Below, in pieces: positions 30,716 through 42,407 of a stretch of DNA of 64,000 nucleotides. This DNA is from Macrocybe gigantea (lineage: Eukaryota > Basidiomycota > Agaricomycetes > Agaricales > Callistosporiaceae): the NCBI GenBank assembly GCA_011319805.1, contig SJRY01000283.1, positions 372,001 through 436,000 of the forward strand. Direction: 5' to 3'. The first letter of the stretch is position 1. Every line of letters begins with the position of its first letter. A model generated the notes under the pieces. It was not told the DNA's origin. It did not search any database and saw only the letters and a list, made by a program, of their open reading frames with translations. The translations under genes and the position numbers were made by a program.

Positions 30716-32896
30716 ATGCAGCTCAAGCTCGTCTATCGAATATTGCGCAAAATCTCGGACTGGACCGTCGGAGGCTTCTATGCGGAGGTGTACGTCGAGG
30801 GGCAGGAGAACGTCCCCCGCAGGGACCGCTCGTCATGTGTGTCCAGCATGTGCCTTTTTGTATCTACCTGACTGCATTGCTGCTCTCACACAGAGCGTCC
30901 ACTCATCACAACGAAATCATAGACATTGCGACCCTCGGTGAGTGGTCGTGCGCTGGTTCGTATGCCGCAAGGCCTCTTGACAAAACACGCCAGCCATAAC
31001 CATCCCCCACCGACGGCATCTCTCATTCTGGGCAAAGTCGACACTGTTCAAGAACCCGGTCGTTCGATCCATTCTTTTATCATCCGGAGCCATACCCGTC
31101 AGGAGGAACCCGAACAACGCGAACGGCAAGAACGACAACGATAACCAACCTCGTCGTTCGGGTCATGTTTCCGCTGACGATGCCGCTGATCGCTCTGAGC
31201 TTTTTCGCGAGACGTCTAGTGCGCTGGCCGAGGGCGAAGTCGTCGGCGTGTTCCCTGAGGGAACGAGCTATACCCAGCCTGGCATAGTCCAGATCTTGCC
31301 CGGCGCCGCGTGGGCAGCTGTCGATTTCGTGGACTGGTGTCGTACGGCTGGATACGCCGAGGACCACCCGAAGCAGGTATCCGTCGTGCCAGTGGCCATC
31401 ATCTATACAGATAAATCTCAGTACCAGAGCCGCGTAAGTCGCCCCAAGCGTCCTGTGGTCATCTTATCCGTATTGACTTGCGTCTTCGTGCACTACATAG
31501 GTCATCGTGAGGTTCGCGCTTTCTTCCCATGCGTAGGGCTATTTTATGACTGAGCACAGATACGGAAAGCCCATCAACGTGAACGCCGTCGTAAATGGCA
31601 TAGCGCCAGAGGCAAAAGATGAAGGTTATAGATTGGCCGTGAAAACGCTCACGGCTGAAATAGAACAGAGGTTGCTTGACATGACGATAAATGCGCCTGA
31701 TTGGTATGATATCGCTTTCGCATACACAGTAGCCGTCTGCACACGCTAACTGTCCTTACCAAGGGATACCCTTTATTCGTCCCGTGTCGCTAGAGACATG
31801 TTGTGGGGAGAGAAGAAGAATATACCTCTGCGTGACTGGGTGCTTATATCACAAGCGTGAGTCGGAGTCACTGGCTTTTTGATTGTATCGTGCTGAAAAT
31901 TCCACGCAGACTTGTGGACCTGTTTGCTCCGAAACATTCGAAGCCCCCGCAGGACGTCGTTAAGAAATCCTTAATAAGATATTGTGCTCTTCTAGTTCAT
32001 TCAGGAATATCTCACTCGGACCTCGCCCTTGCTTTCGATACCAGCACACACGAGCTCAGATGGACGCCTTTTCTAGTCAGCTTTCCTGCCACCCTCATTC
32101 GACTCGTGTTTTTCTTACCACCCGTGATGTTCCACATCCCTGCGTATGTCACTGGCAGTCTTGCCGCGAGGCTAGCCCCGAAAGGCGAAGAGGAGTCCCA
32201 GGCTCAATTTAAAGGTATTGGGGTGGCGTCGGCCTGGGCCTCGGGATGTGTTTCACACTGGCTATGCTGAAGTCCAGGTGGTCAGACTGGGTCTGGGATT
32301 TGGCCGGCCGTTACATTGCACCGGGCCCGAAACGAGTCGCTGGAGTCCTTGCAACGTTCTACAGTACGTTTTACCTTCTCATCAAATGGCATAATCTGCT
32401 TGTTCGCGGTAAGTCTGCAACTGTATGTGACGACGCGTATCTGAAGCATTGCCTCCCCTTCCAGGAAACTATAAGCGGTGAGAGCTTAATTGTTACGCAT
32501 GTCAATCGATTTCGACGGCTGACGTTGGTACCCTAGCTTCAGGGAAGTCCTGACATTTTGGAAAGTCGTCGCCGGTTTTGCGTTTAGCAGGAGAATATCT
32601 TCTTCCGAGTTAGAACCATATTTCAGACCTCCGCCGCCACCGCCCAATCCATTCATCAAGAAAAATAATGCCAAGGCGAGCCCTCTGGACGGGGACGCTG
32701 ATTCCCTGGAGCACAAAAGGCAGGCTTCCAGCCAGCGTCATTCAGGCAGCTCGTTGCTCCGCTGTTACAATCTCGAATGGATGCATTTTCTGCGTTGGCG
32801 GCTTACATGAACGATCAGTCTCACGACGAGCGCACGAGACGGCTCGTGCAGTTATTGAAGGAGAAGGGTGCTTCAATACCTGGCGCCGTTTCGTAA
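30716..32896 (+). CDS. Glycerol-3-phosphate/dihydroxyacetone-phosphate acyltransferase (Gpt2/Sct1-like)
   Basis: This enzyme makes lysophosphatidic acid, the first step of glycerolipid synthesis, in the ER membrane. Exons include 30716-30836, 30894-30937, 30994-31434, an 11-nt exon 31501-31511, one starting at 31560, and further ones up to the stop at 32894. Acyltransferase motifs: block I as ASTHHNEIIDIA (replacing the usual NHxxxxD), SGAIPVRR, and block III VFPEGTSYTQPG. Membrane stretches follow (LIRLVFFLPPVMFHIPAYV; GLGLGMCFTLAML). The C-terminal region has FRPPPPPPNPFIKK and ends with SRMDAFSALAAYMN and LVQLLKEKGAS. Two single-base breaks are seen. One is in the C run 30814-30818, where one more C restores ENVPPQGPLV. 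The other is near 32740, in the C-terminal region. Confidence 0.85.
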
Positions 32897-33950
32897 CACC
32901 TTGGCATGCTGTCTGTGGGGAGGAAGCAGAAGCGTGGTGTAGGATTGTATGTGCCTTTTTGTTTGTTGTTCTTGCCTGCACTGTCCATCGTTGAGTTGAG
33001 ATGCTTTCCAACCGTTATGTTAAGGTTTATTTCGCTTGGGAAAGTTCGTTGCATTATGACAAATGGACGAGAATGTCCGTTGTGCGTGAAGGAATACTGA
33101 GAGGTCCGAGGGTAGGATTCGAGATGTAGAATCGGTGGCTCAGAGGATTCGCCATGTCGTTCCGGGCATCCTTAATCGTTGGATCGTTTTGCGGTGACTG
33201 CCAACACCTTTAGGTCGAAGTCAAAAATTGTGAGATGGCGCAGCGCACCCGGTTTCTGTTTAATACTGTGATCATGGACATTACTCGTCACTAACAGGTA
33301 TACGTATACCTTGGCATGCCCGTTGTCCATTGACTGATGGGAAGCTTGGCAGTAATGACTTATTACCACTGTCGCTCGCACCATAGCTTTTTTGAGAAGC
33401 CGCGTCCGGATTCATCATGCTGAAACTCATTTCTTGTCTTTCTTCTTCCTGATCTTTGCATGACTAGTGGAGCTTGGCATCCGCGAATGGCGTGAATCAA
33501 GTCGCGCGCCATGATAAATGTAGTGGTGCCAATCAGGTGTATGGAAAGAGGACCTTCACGGACACCATTCGTCTTCTCCACGCAGCGTCAATCTGAAACT
33601 TCCAATTTTCCTGGACTTTTGTACAGGCACAAGTGACTTTCATGAGTGGAACGAGAGTCATACTGCAGTATGTCATTCGTCACGAACGACCAACAATGAC
33701 CAACTTGTCGTTGATATAAAAGGCGCCTTGCAGTCGAGGGTTGAGCCATCTCCAGTTCCTTGTCCGTTTCTCAGTGAGCTTCTGCATTCTCTTTCAGCTA
33801 CATCTAGACAACCATCGTGCTTGCAGATATCATACCAAAGAGCACAATCTTGACAACCCTGCAAACACTTTCCTATACACGTACATCCCGTGCACCATCA
33901 CTTGTGTGGGTCATACTGACAACTTTTTTTTCGGCCATCACAGAATAGTC
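32897..33950. other. Intergenic region
   Basis: No gene recognised; small frames only. It contains the upstream region of the VWVSN-type gene. Confidence 0.4.
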
Positions 33951-34219
33951 ATGGTGTGGGTTTCCAATCATACGCTGGCTGCCGTCACGGTTTCCGTCAC
34001 CAACAACAGCGGAGGAGATGCCGCCAATTTCGTCGTTGAACCCACCTGTTGCTGCAAAGTTGAAAGTTACGCTCAGAATCATTGGCAGAGGCAGAGCCCC
34101 GAAACTTTGACGCTCACGATGGCGGGACAGAAGAAGACTTCCAGGTCCAGAAGGACAACCACGTCAATCTATACGTCGACTGCTATGAAGTGTTCAACAG
34201 TTCCGTGGTCACGTACTAA
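33951..34219 (+). CDS. Small VWVSN-type fungal protein of unknown function, one apparent frameshift
   Basis: The start MVWVSNHTLAAVTVSVTNNS, the middle YAQNHWQRQ and PETLTLTMAG, and the end FQVQKDNHVNLYVD follow a pattern I know from a widespread uncharacterised basidiomycete family of about 90-130 residues. There is no signal peptide and no membrane segment. The first strand-like half (VTVSVTN) and NHW are the strongest marks. The frame moves by one base at the GGG run 34124-34126: one more G links TMAG to TEEDFQV. The stop is at 34217-34219. A function cannot be given; the regular alternation of hydrophobic and polar residues suggests a small beta-sandwich. Confidence 0.65.
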
Positions 34220-36652
34220 GTTCGGAAACTTGACACCCTCGGGAGGACAACCTAGTTCCAGAGCGAGTTGATTTTCCCGTCCGATTCCGTTTCCATGTTC
34301 AATCCTGTAAATAGTAGTTCCTCGTTTCAGTGACATATCGCATGTCCATTTTTTCCATGTTCAGCAACTTCAAAATGTTGGTTTTTGACGAATTTGGGAG
34401 GTGTGCTTCTTCAGCCGAGAAAGGCGTAACAACTTTAGAGTAAATTGATACAGTCTTGACGAACCGATATCAGAACTCATTCGGTCGACGAGCTGAGAGA
34501 TCGCCGGCCCGTCGAGCAGACGAACACTGCCCCGCTTTTGCGTGTTTTGTTGTGTTGCAAAACTTAGGCTTGCTCTCTGTTTGTGGGCATGGGACCATAT
34601 TTGTCGCAGTGTTGGACGAGCCAATGGATGCAGTCCACAACCATTTGTCAGAAATGTGGATAGCCATACGGCTATCCATTCGCCATAAAATGGTCATGGA
34701 TATGGATCACAGTTCGGACTTTCCCATAACCCTTTTTTCCCAAAAGAGGACGGGGAATGTAGGTTTCCGAATTTCATCACGTGTTCAAATGGATTGACCA
34801 ATTTGGATTGTTGTCAGTTGTTGTTGTTCATTGTGCATCGCGCTGGCTGGTGCGGGTAAATGGTCAACTCCTTGCATGGATGTTCCTTTGCTCTAGAAAG
34901 CATAGCAAGTTATCAGCTATTATAGCTGCTATCTCTGTATATATCATAGACTTGTGTTGATCCTCCCCGCTGAAAAGCAGAAAACCATGGCTGATTTCCA
35001 AATACGGCCAATATCCACGTCCATAAAATCCATAACCAAACCACGTTATCGTGGATTCAGGGATATCCAGGGGATATCCCGTGGCTCGTCCAACACTGAT
35101 TTGTCGTCACTACCGCGACCGCGTGAATGAAGACCAACACGCCACACATTGTCCAGCTTGCTAGCTTGCTCCCTTGACATTTGAAGCACTGCACTCCAAT
35201 TCTGTGATCAACATCACGAACCTGCAGCGTCGACCAGGACCTTCAATCAATGGTATCAAAATTCGCCAGCATGTTCCAGTGAACGACATAGACAAGGCAA
35301 TGAAGTATCTCATGGACTCGAAGCAAGTCACCCTCCGCACAATTGCCAATTGGACGAATCCCGGCCGCATATTTCCACTAGGCTCAGGCGCCTACAGATC
35401 AATCTCATCTGGCTTGGCTTGAACCCGGCATGGCGGTGGCATTGTCTTATGGGGAGTTAGAGGCGGGGAAGCTGGATTCCATGGTCCACGGAAACGGATA
35501 TCCTAAAGTGATTGCTGTCCGTGGAGGTGCGACTCACCGCCGCTTCTTTCATCAGGTCGTTTCCCCTCAGTCGGCATAGGCTTTGGTCTATCTGGTCTTT
35601 ATGACCCTCAGCAATCGCTGACTTTCTCGTCAGAAGCGCGTGCAAGCTGAAGCGGGTCTGACTCCAATCGCTCAAGTTAGTCCCTTTATCGTTGCGCCTC
35701 AGACAAGCTGACAGGACCGCATCTCGCCCGCCTCTCGACGACCGGGAACCTACCGGCTCTGCAAGGAACAGCATTTTTTTTGCTTCGGCGATTGGTTGCT
35801 GATTTCCGCTTCGCGATATCGCCTTACGAAAGTAATGTGCGCACGGCGCTATGTGGAGCAGACTTCGTGGGTGTGGCGACGTTTTCGCATAGGTGAAAAG
35901 CGCCAAGCATATTAAGAAATCCGTCCCGTCCTTGAATGCAGGGGCACGCCTCAAAACAAACTCGAACCTAGCACTACTATGCTACGAACCTAAATCGTTA
36001 TCCGTTTTTCCAACTGCCATTGAAGGTGGCTTCCTAGAACCCGCCTCGAATGTTTACTTCCTCGGCATTATTCCCGCAAGTGCACTCGATACATTACAAT
36101 TGGATGTGGCATTGTTTTAGAGGATAATTCGTTATTTTTCCAGTTCAACCTCCTGTTCTATCCGTGGGCACGACCTTCAAGCGCCAAGGAGTCCACTCGG
36201 TTTAGCGAAGTGCCATCACAGCGGATTGACGTGGCGCTTGTGCCCAACATGGGCGATCAATCCCTTCATGAATACACAAGGAGCAAAACACTATGCTGTG
36301 GTCTGTAGCGCCCATACAACGGTTTCTTGTTAATACAAAAAGTGTACTATGATAGCTTTAAAGCAACACAAGGCAGTCAGTCGTGACTATTACAATTGTT
36401 TTGCACACGCGTTTTGAGCATGTTTCAAACAGTCGCCATAAAGGGCAACAGGTATTAAAGCCATGCGATGCACCAGTCACCCTCGATAGATTGCCACGCT
36501 TGGTTGTAATTGTCCTTCATTTCCTATTGTCTGATAACAAAAATTTACTCGCCCGCATCGTAAAGGCCTAAAACGTAGGAGGAAGGCTCGGTGGAGCCTT
36601 TCAAACCACCAGATTTTTTGCCTTTTCTTCCGCGGACGCTCATCAACGCGTA
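34220..36652. other. 2.4-kb stretch without a recognised gene
   Basis: Short frames on both strands show no domain. Around 35050-35080 a short imperfect palindrome (GGATATCC twice) occurs. No RNA gene or transposon was recognised. Confidence 0.4.
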
Positions 36653-39529
36653 ATGCCGCTCATTCTTCATCCTTCGAGCTGCTGTGACGTCTGCCTCGAA
36701 CCGTTCACTGAATCTAATCCAAGGCCGCCTCATGCCATTCCGTGTGGCCATATATTCTGCAGAGAGTGCGTTTGCCTTCCAACTTGGATTGTCCCATGCT
36801 GACGAAAATTTCTAATCTTATTCCGTCTTTTTGCACCCCGAAGATGCCTCCTCAGCATGAACCCCTCCACTTGTCCATTCTGTCGCCGGGCCTACCTTCC
36901 GGATCGCATTAAGAAGCTCATCACGTCCGACAGAGGGGCGCATGACGACATGTCGGAGGACCTGCTGTTGCATAGGATTCTGGCTAACTGGTATGTCCAG
37001 GCGGAGTTGGCAATCTCGAAGACGGAGGCGGAAAATTGGCTCAACAGTCGTCCAAACAACGCGGTCAGTCGCTTCGCATGCCTTTCATGCCGTTGCATGG
37101 GCCTTGATGTATCGCACAGAATCTCCCAATAAAGCGGATCCTCGAGATATTGGACAACTATGAGACGCTCAAATCTCAAGCGGAGAAATATCAGATGCGG
37201 GCTCGACGGATGAAGCACCAGCTCCGCCGTCACGAGCAGGTTGCCATCTATGAAAAGGACACGGCACAAGCAGTGGAACACAGCTTGCAAGAGAAACTCG
37301 ATGAATTGGGCGCGTGCGTAGTCTCTTCAGCTTGCGAAATATTCGTTGACCAAAAGTTGAATCTCTATCTTCTAACAGCAAGGTGAGTTGAGTTTCTCCT
37401 CGACTCGAATACCATTCTTTCCCATGCATCTCGGCGCACACACGACTTGTGATAATCCTTGTATTTCATTTTTGCAGAGCACTCGATATGAAGCTGAAAT
37501 TCAGAGGTTGCGCAGAGAGGTAGACTCGTTCAGGAATAGGAACAACCCACTGCCACGGCCTCCAGAACCCGTCGAGGCGCAGCCTGTTCCACCGCTTCCT
37601 GCAGGGGCGTTCACCTTTTCTCCTAGTGATTTTCCCTATCGCCTAACTGACACGTCAGACGTTGATGACGACCGGACGCATGGCCCGTATTTTTACATAT
37701 CCGAGGATGAGGATGGGCATGAAGTTTACCATGTTTTGAGCAGACCGCCGAGCCCGTCCAAGATTCCCAAATCGCGCGAGGAGAGAGACCGCCTGCTTTA
37801 CGACATACATCGGTATCCTCCGCCAAAGAGAAGCTACATACCTGGAGCCATCCCCGGCGAGAGAGTCATACCGAAAAAGGATGCACTGGAGCCACGCCCG
37901 TTCGACGGATTCTGGCCCAACCCGAATGGGGACACTGGTCTCGAGCTTCATTTCGACCATAATCCCAACACAACTCTTCCTGCTGCCTGGACGAACGGAA
38001 CTGGATATCGCCCTGGTCAACCACCAAAACCCTTCCCAGCTCCCGCGCCTCTATTGGGGGCAGACCTACCACCTACTCCGCCTTCGCAATCCTCTCATTC
38101 ATCGAGTTCTCACTCTCATCGCAGCAGAGGGGAAGGACAAGCGGCTCAGCTTGCTGAGCTGCTGAGCGACCCCACCAGTCAGTTTCGCAGCGCCACCTCG
38201 CACCAACGACACAAGAGAGGGAATCCCTGGCCATTGATCGAGGATGCAGCCTTGCCTCCAGGATTCCAGCCCATTATGCATTCAGTTGGCGCAATATTGT
38301 CACCCAACACATCGTCTGCGTTGACACAGTCAGTTGCGAGCTTGATGGAGAATATGTCCGACCAATCCCGCCCTCCTCCGTCTTCTGCTCCCGCGAGCAC
38401 GTCCACGTCGTCCTACAGATCGTCACAATCTTTTATCAGCGATGACTCATCCATGCATCGGCCAAGGCCACGTCGGAGGAGCACAGCACGTACTATGGAT
38501 GGTTCTAATCCGATGCCGCCCGACGATGCATCCCAGACTTCCTCCAGACACCGTCGACAGTCTGCCGCTCCTGACGCCGCCCACGCCAACGGGTATATGC
38601 ACATTGCTCACATGAGGACGGACGCCGTAGAAACAGGCTCCGTGCTCGTTGAAAGACAGAGCATCGATTCTTGGGGAACTGTCGACAGTCGAAATCCGCC
38701 TCTCCGGCGGCGGCCCAGCACACTCAACAGCGTTCAGGACATGCCACTGGTCACATTCGCCGCAGACGCGAGCAGGCGAGCGATGATTCATTCGGATACA
38801 TCATCGTTGTTGTCACCGTCGCTGGCGAACCCATTCGCGAACTCCGGTGCAGGCTTGCAGGCGCCACATCAATCTCAGCCACAGACAGACAGACAGACCA
38901 TGGAAGGGGAAAGTGCAGATAGGCACCCTGATAACAGCACGCCACGAAGCGGCTCCCTGACAGCGCTTGTCCCTGGTGCTTCTGCCGCCGTTGTTTACCC
39001 TGAGCGCCCTTCTGGCTCGTCGTCCCGTCCGAACGACCGCGAGCGCCACGAACACGAACACCAACGCCAACATCGCCGATCCTCCTCCGGCTGGCCGAAT
39101 TCGTACAACACATCTTCCTCGTCGTTGAGTCGCCCGGGATCCTCGCATCACTCCATCGCCAGCAGCGGTGAGAGCGGTGCATCTGGCGCACAAGCGCCAC
39201 AATCGCACAGAAGCCATGGTCGCCACAGCAGGAGCGTGTCGCTTGCGACGGTCACACCTGTTACCATGAATGGGAACGGCACGCCGGACGCTCGATATAC
39301 CAATCCAAGCTGGTCTTTCAACGATTCAAGGTACTGGAACAATAGCACGACTGGCACTCGCGTTGTAGCTGACAACTCGGCGGCACGAAGGGCCATCCCT
39401 CTTAATGCCCTCGGCCTCGAGATCAGAGACACGCCTCCGGTGGATGAACGCCCACCGCTGTCAGCTCCTACTCCAGTCGTGGCTGCCCAATCGTTCTTGC
39501 GGTCGTTCAGCAATGGCGGCGAGCTTTGA
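36653..39529 (+). CDS. RING-finger protein 2 with coiled coil and long disordered tail
   Basis: Exons: 36653-36765, 36844-37063, 37120-37313, a 4-nt exon 37379-37382 and 37478-39529. The RING is CDVC...PCGHIFCREC...CPFC, completed by the first splice. A helical part follows (ILEILDNYETLKSQAEKYQ, MKHQLRRHEQVAIYEKD), continuing over the 4-nt exon into STRYEAEIQRLRREVDSFR. The last 600 residues are low-complexity, rich in Ser, Pro, Arg and His, with SHSSSSHSHRSRG-type runs. Skipping the 4-nt exon puts the last exon out of frame, so it is needed. Probable ubiquitin E3 ligase or scaffold; no substrate can be named. Intact. Confidence 0.85.
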
Positions 39530-40349
39530 TGACTCTTATGAATCTTTTACGTACTCTGCACGTCTCTGTTACCTAGATGCTTTCCATGTTTTATTATGGG
39601 CCTTTTTACTTTTTGCAGCTTATCGTACATATCAGATATGGACTTCATTGTGTGTATTGTTCACCCCAGAATATTCATTTGCTTTGTGAAATTGCCGAGT
39701 CATGTTCTATTGTCAGTCGACTTTTCATCTTTCCTCGAAAAGAGTCCGTGTACCGAAAGGTATCGGACATTCCAAACATCCGATAGCCGCTAGATCGATC
39801 GCTTCTCCTGATACGAGACAAGGAGAAATTGAAATCATCCAAAGTCCGGAAGGGGCGTCCAGGCACTTCCGCGCAAGAAATGCTTTATTGGCGAGAAGAC
39901 ATATGATCAGATCGATAAGACTGAAGTCGAAACTGCATTGTCAAGTCTGTGGTGCGATGCGATCAACGAACCATGAGGTGTCTTGAATTCACTTGTCCTG
40001 GGGACGTATGCACGTCAAAAGATGAGGAATTGTTCGAACTGATCGCGGACAACGAGACCCAGTAAACTGGCTGCCTAAGTATAGAGGAATCCCCAGTTCT
40101 TGGAGTGTCACATCGATCAGTTGGCCTTTGTGAAATCGATAACTAATGGTTCTGTGGGTACAGCGTCGAAGAACAAACCTCGCTGCTTGGGCTAGAATTC
40201 GGAATGGTCACAAGAACTTGTCGTACAAGGACGCCTGAGAGTTGAAAATATTTTCCAGTCCATCACTGTTAACCTGACCGTGGGAAACATGAGGTAATCC
40301 AAAGCACCAGCCAACGTCGCCCTCATTGCTGCCGTCAACGTCCATCACA
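39530..40349. other. Intergenic region before the R-SNARE gene
   Basis: 3' flank of RING gene 2 and promoter of the SNARE gene. No further coding sequence recognised. Confidence 0.4.
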
Positions 40350-41392
40350 ATGTCCTTGGTATTTTTTAAAGCCGTCGGTCTACCAGACACGAGCTCTGAT
40401 GCATCATTCAGATTAACGCACTTGTGGCGCGAGGCTCGACTGTCCTCGCCGAGCACCAGGTCACTGGGCAACGGACTACTCTAATGGTGAACAATTGCGG
40501 ATCTCCGCAGCGCATTTATTTAGTGGCTGATGAATTCTTCAGCAATGCAAACGATATTGTCCAAGATTCCTCCGAACGATAGGTATGACGTATATTTGTT
40601 CAAGTTGGGTGCGCTGTGTGCTGAGAACGGCCGTTTTATCTCGTTCTTCTCGCGCAGCAAGCTCACATATGTTTGGGAGCAATATCTGTTTCACTATATT
40701 TCTGAAGGCGGTTACACGTATCTCGTTATGGCAGATGATTCCGCTGGCCGGTGAGCACCTACCGAAACGCAGACATGTGCACTTGTTTATACCTTTCCCT
40801 CTCCGGATAGGAGAATGCCGTTCGCTTTCTTGATGGATTTGCAGAAAAAGGTGCGTTAACCGAGTTTCGAAGAATTATTCAAAACTGCGAAGCCCTGATT
40901 TCACCAGTTCACCTCAGCGCCTTCTCATCTTCGCCGGACGACATACCTGCATATGGTCTTCAGGGCACTTTTGGACCCACTATATCTACTCTTTGCACAC
41001 TACAACACTGCACCACCCGTCGATGAGCTAACGCGGGCACAAAACGAGCTCAATCAAGTTAAAGACATCATGGTGCAGAATGTTGAGCAAATACTCAATC
41101 GCGGGGAGCGGATAGAGCTATTAGTCGACAAGACGGATGCCATGGCGGGACAAGCAACCGCATTCAGACGAGGTGCCCGTTCTGTGAGGAGGGAAATGAG
41201 GTGGAGACACAATAAGGTCCTGGCTCTCTATGTCGCCTCGGGAGTGGTGAGTGACAAAAGTCTTCACATGTCGAGAAATTGCGGTCATTGATGGGCACTT
41301 CTCGTTTTTGCCATTGCCACAAGGCCATCATGTGGTTGATTGCGGCGCAGTTCTGTGGTGCTGGTCTGAACCATTGTAGTTCGAAGTCATAA
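40350..41392 (+). CDS. VAMP7-like longin R-SNARE
   Basis: Seven exons: 40350-40358 (MSL only), 40412-40459, 40524-40582, 40658-40750, 40811-40850, 40908-41246 and 41324-41392. The longin domain reads MSL/INALVARGSTVLAEH, AMQTILSKIPPND, SKLTYVWEQYLFHYISEGG, YTYLVMADDS and RRMPFAFLMDLQ. The SNARE motif follows: LTRAQNELNQVKDIMVQNVE, with the central Arg of the zero layer in ILNRGERIELL. A C-terminal membrane anchor ends the protein (LALYVASG/VAIMWLIAAQFCG). Such SNAREs act in fusion with endosomes and the vacuole. In exon 6 a segment of about 28 codons (40908-40995) has its family-like sequence (AYGLQGTFGPTISTL) in another frame than its surroundings, as if two compensating one-base errors flank it. 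Confidence 0.88.
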
Positions 41393-42407
41393 ATGACCAC
41401 TCTCTTCGGCAGAATATCTGCCCTTCTCCGGTCCGTGCGCTTCTAGCTCCATGCTTGAATAACGTGGACAGATGACTTCTCCCATGCTTTTTCCCGCCAC
41501 CGCAATTTACCCCTTTTGTCATTTTCAGAATGATTTGTATTGTATAATGTTGTTGCATTTATGGACAGGTCGCAATATACGGAGGCTGGGCAGTTTCTCG
41601 TCTGGTCGATCCATATTCTGGGACCGCAATTCTGGTCTATCGCTGTTGGCCAGTACTACCTCGTGGCCTAGAATAATGACGATCCAAAGAAAGAACGCAT
41701 TGCCCTGCCTCAGATGACCTCTTTAGGTCGATGCAGATTTCCCGCTGAACTCAACTCCGCAGGCCGGTGATTGGCCTCGACACGTCGGAAAAGCTCTCAA
41801 TCACGTTTCTTGTTCACAAAGTTAGACCTCATCGGGACAGACTCTGAAGAAGCTTCTGGATGGCTTGTCAACTGTATTGACCTCGGCATATCTACGATCT
41901 GTCGAACTGATTCTGCTTGACACGGGAACGCCTCTCCCATGTCGAAGTCCTCAATGCGCCATAGGTGTGATAGCAAGGTTCGGATCTTGGGGGGTGCCTG
42001 GGAAGTCAAAAGACTTGGGAATCATTGACGGTTTTTTGGCACCAGATAGGCATTGTGTTATGGTGTCTTCACATGACTTGACTTGGCGGTGCTTCCGGTT
42101 GTTTGATACTGCGCTTGGCGATAAAGAAAGACAGAAAACAAAGTAATCGATGACGTCTGGTTACATATTGATTTGGAATTCGAAATCAATGCTAACTGTA
42201 CTGTACAACAGAATGGAGACAACCTCGTAGTATAATGCTGTTAATCGCTTCGGTTCCAAGACGTTATAAACATACGAGTAAAATGTGAGTAGCTTTGGCT
42301 TGTTCTATGTTTCAACACTGTAAGGTAATGCACATGAAATGAAGGATGCTGGCTGAAAAGAAAGACTGAGAAGTCTCCCGAGCAGGAAACGCTTGTGGCA
42401 GACATCG
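41393..42407. other. Intergenic region with coding-like scraps
   Basis: Short plus-strand pieces such as VAIYGGWAVSRLVDPYSG (about 41567-41620) look coding but cannot be extended into a gene or linked by splice sites to a neighbour. They may be part of a decayed gene. Confidence 0.3.
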
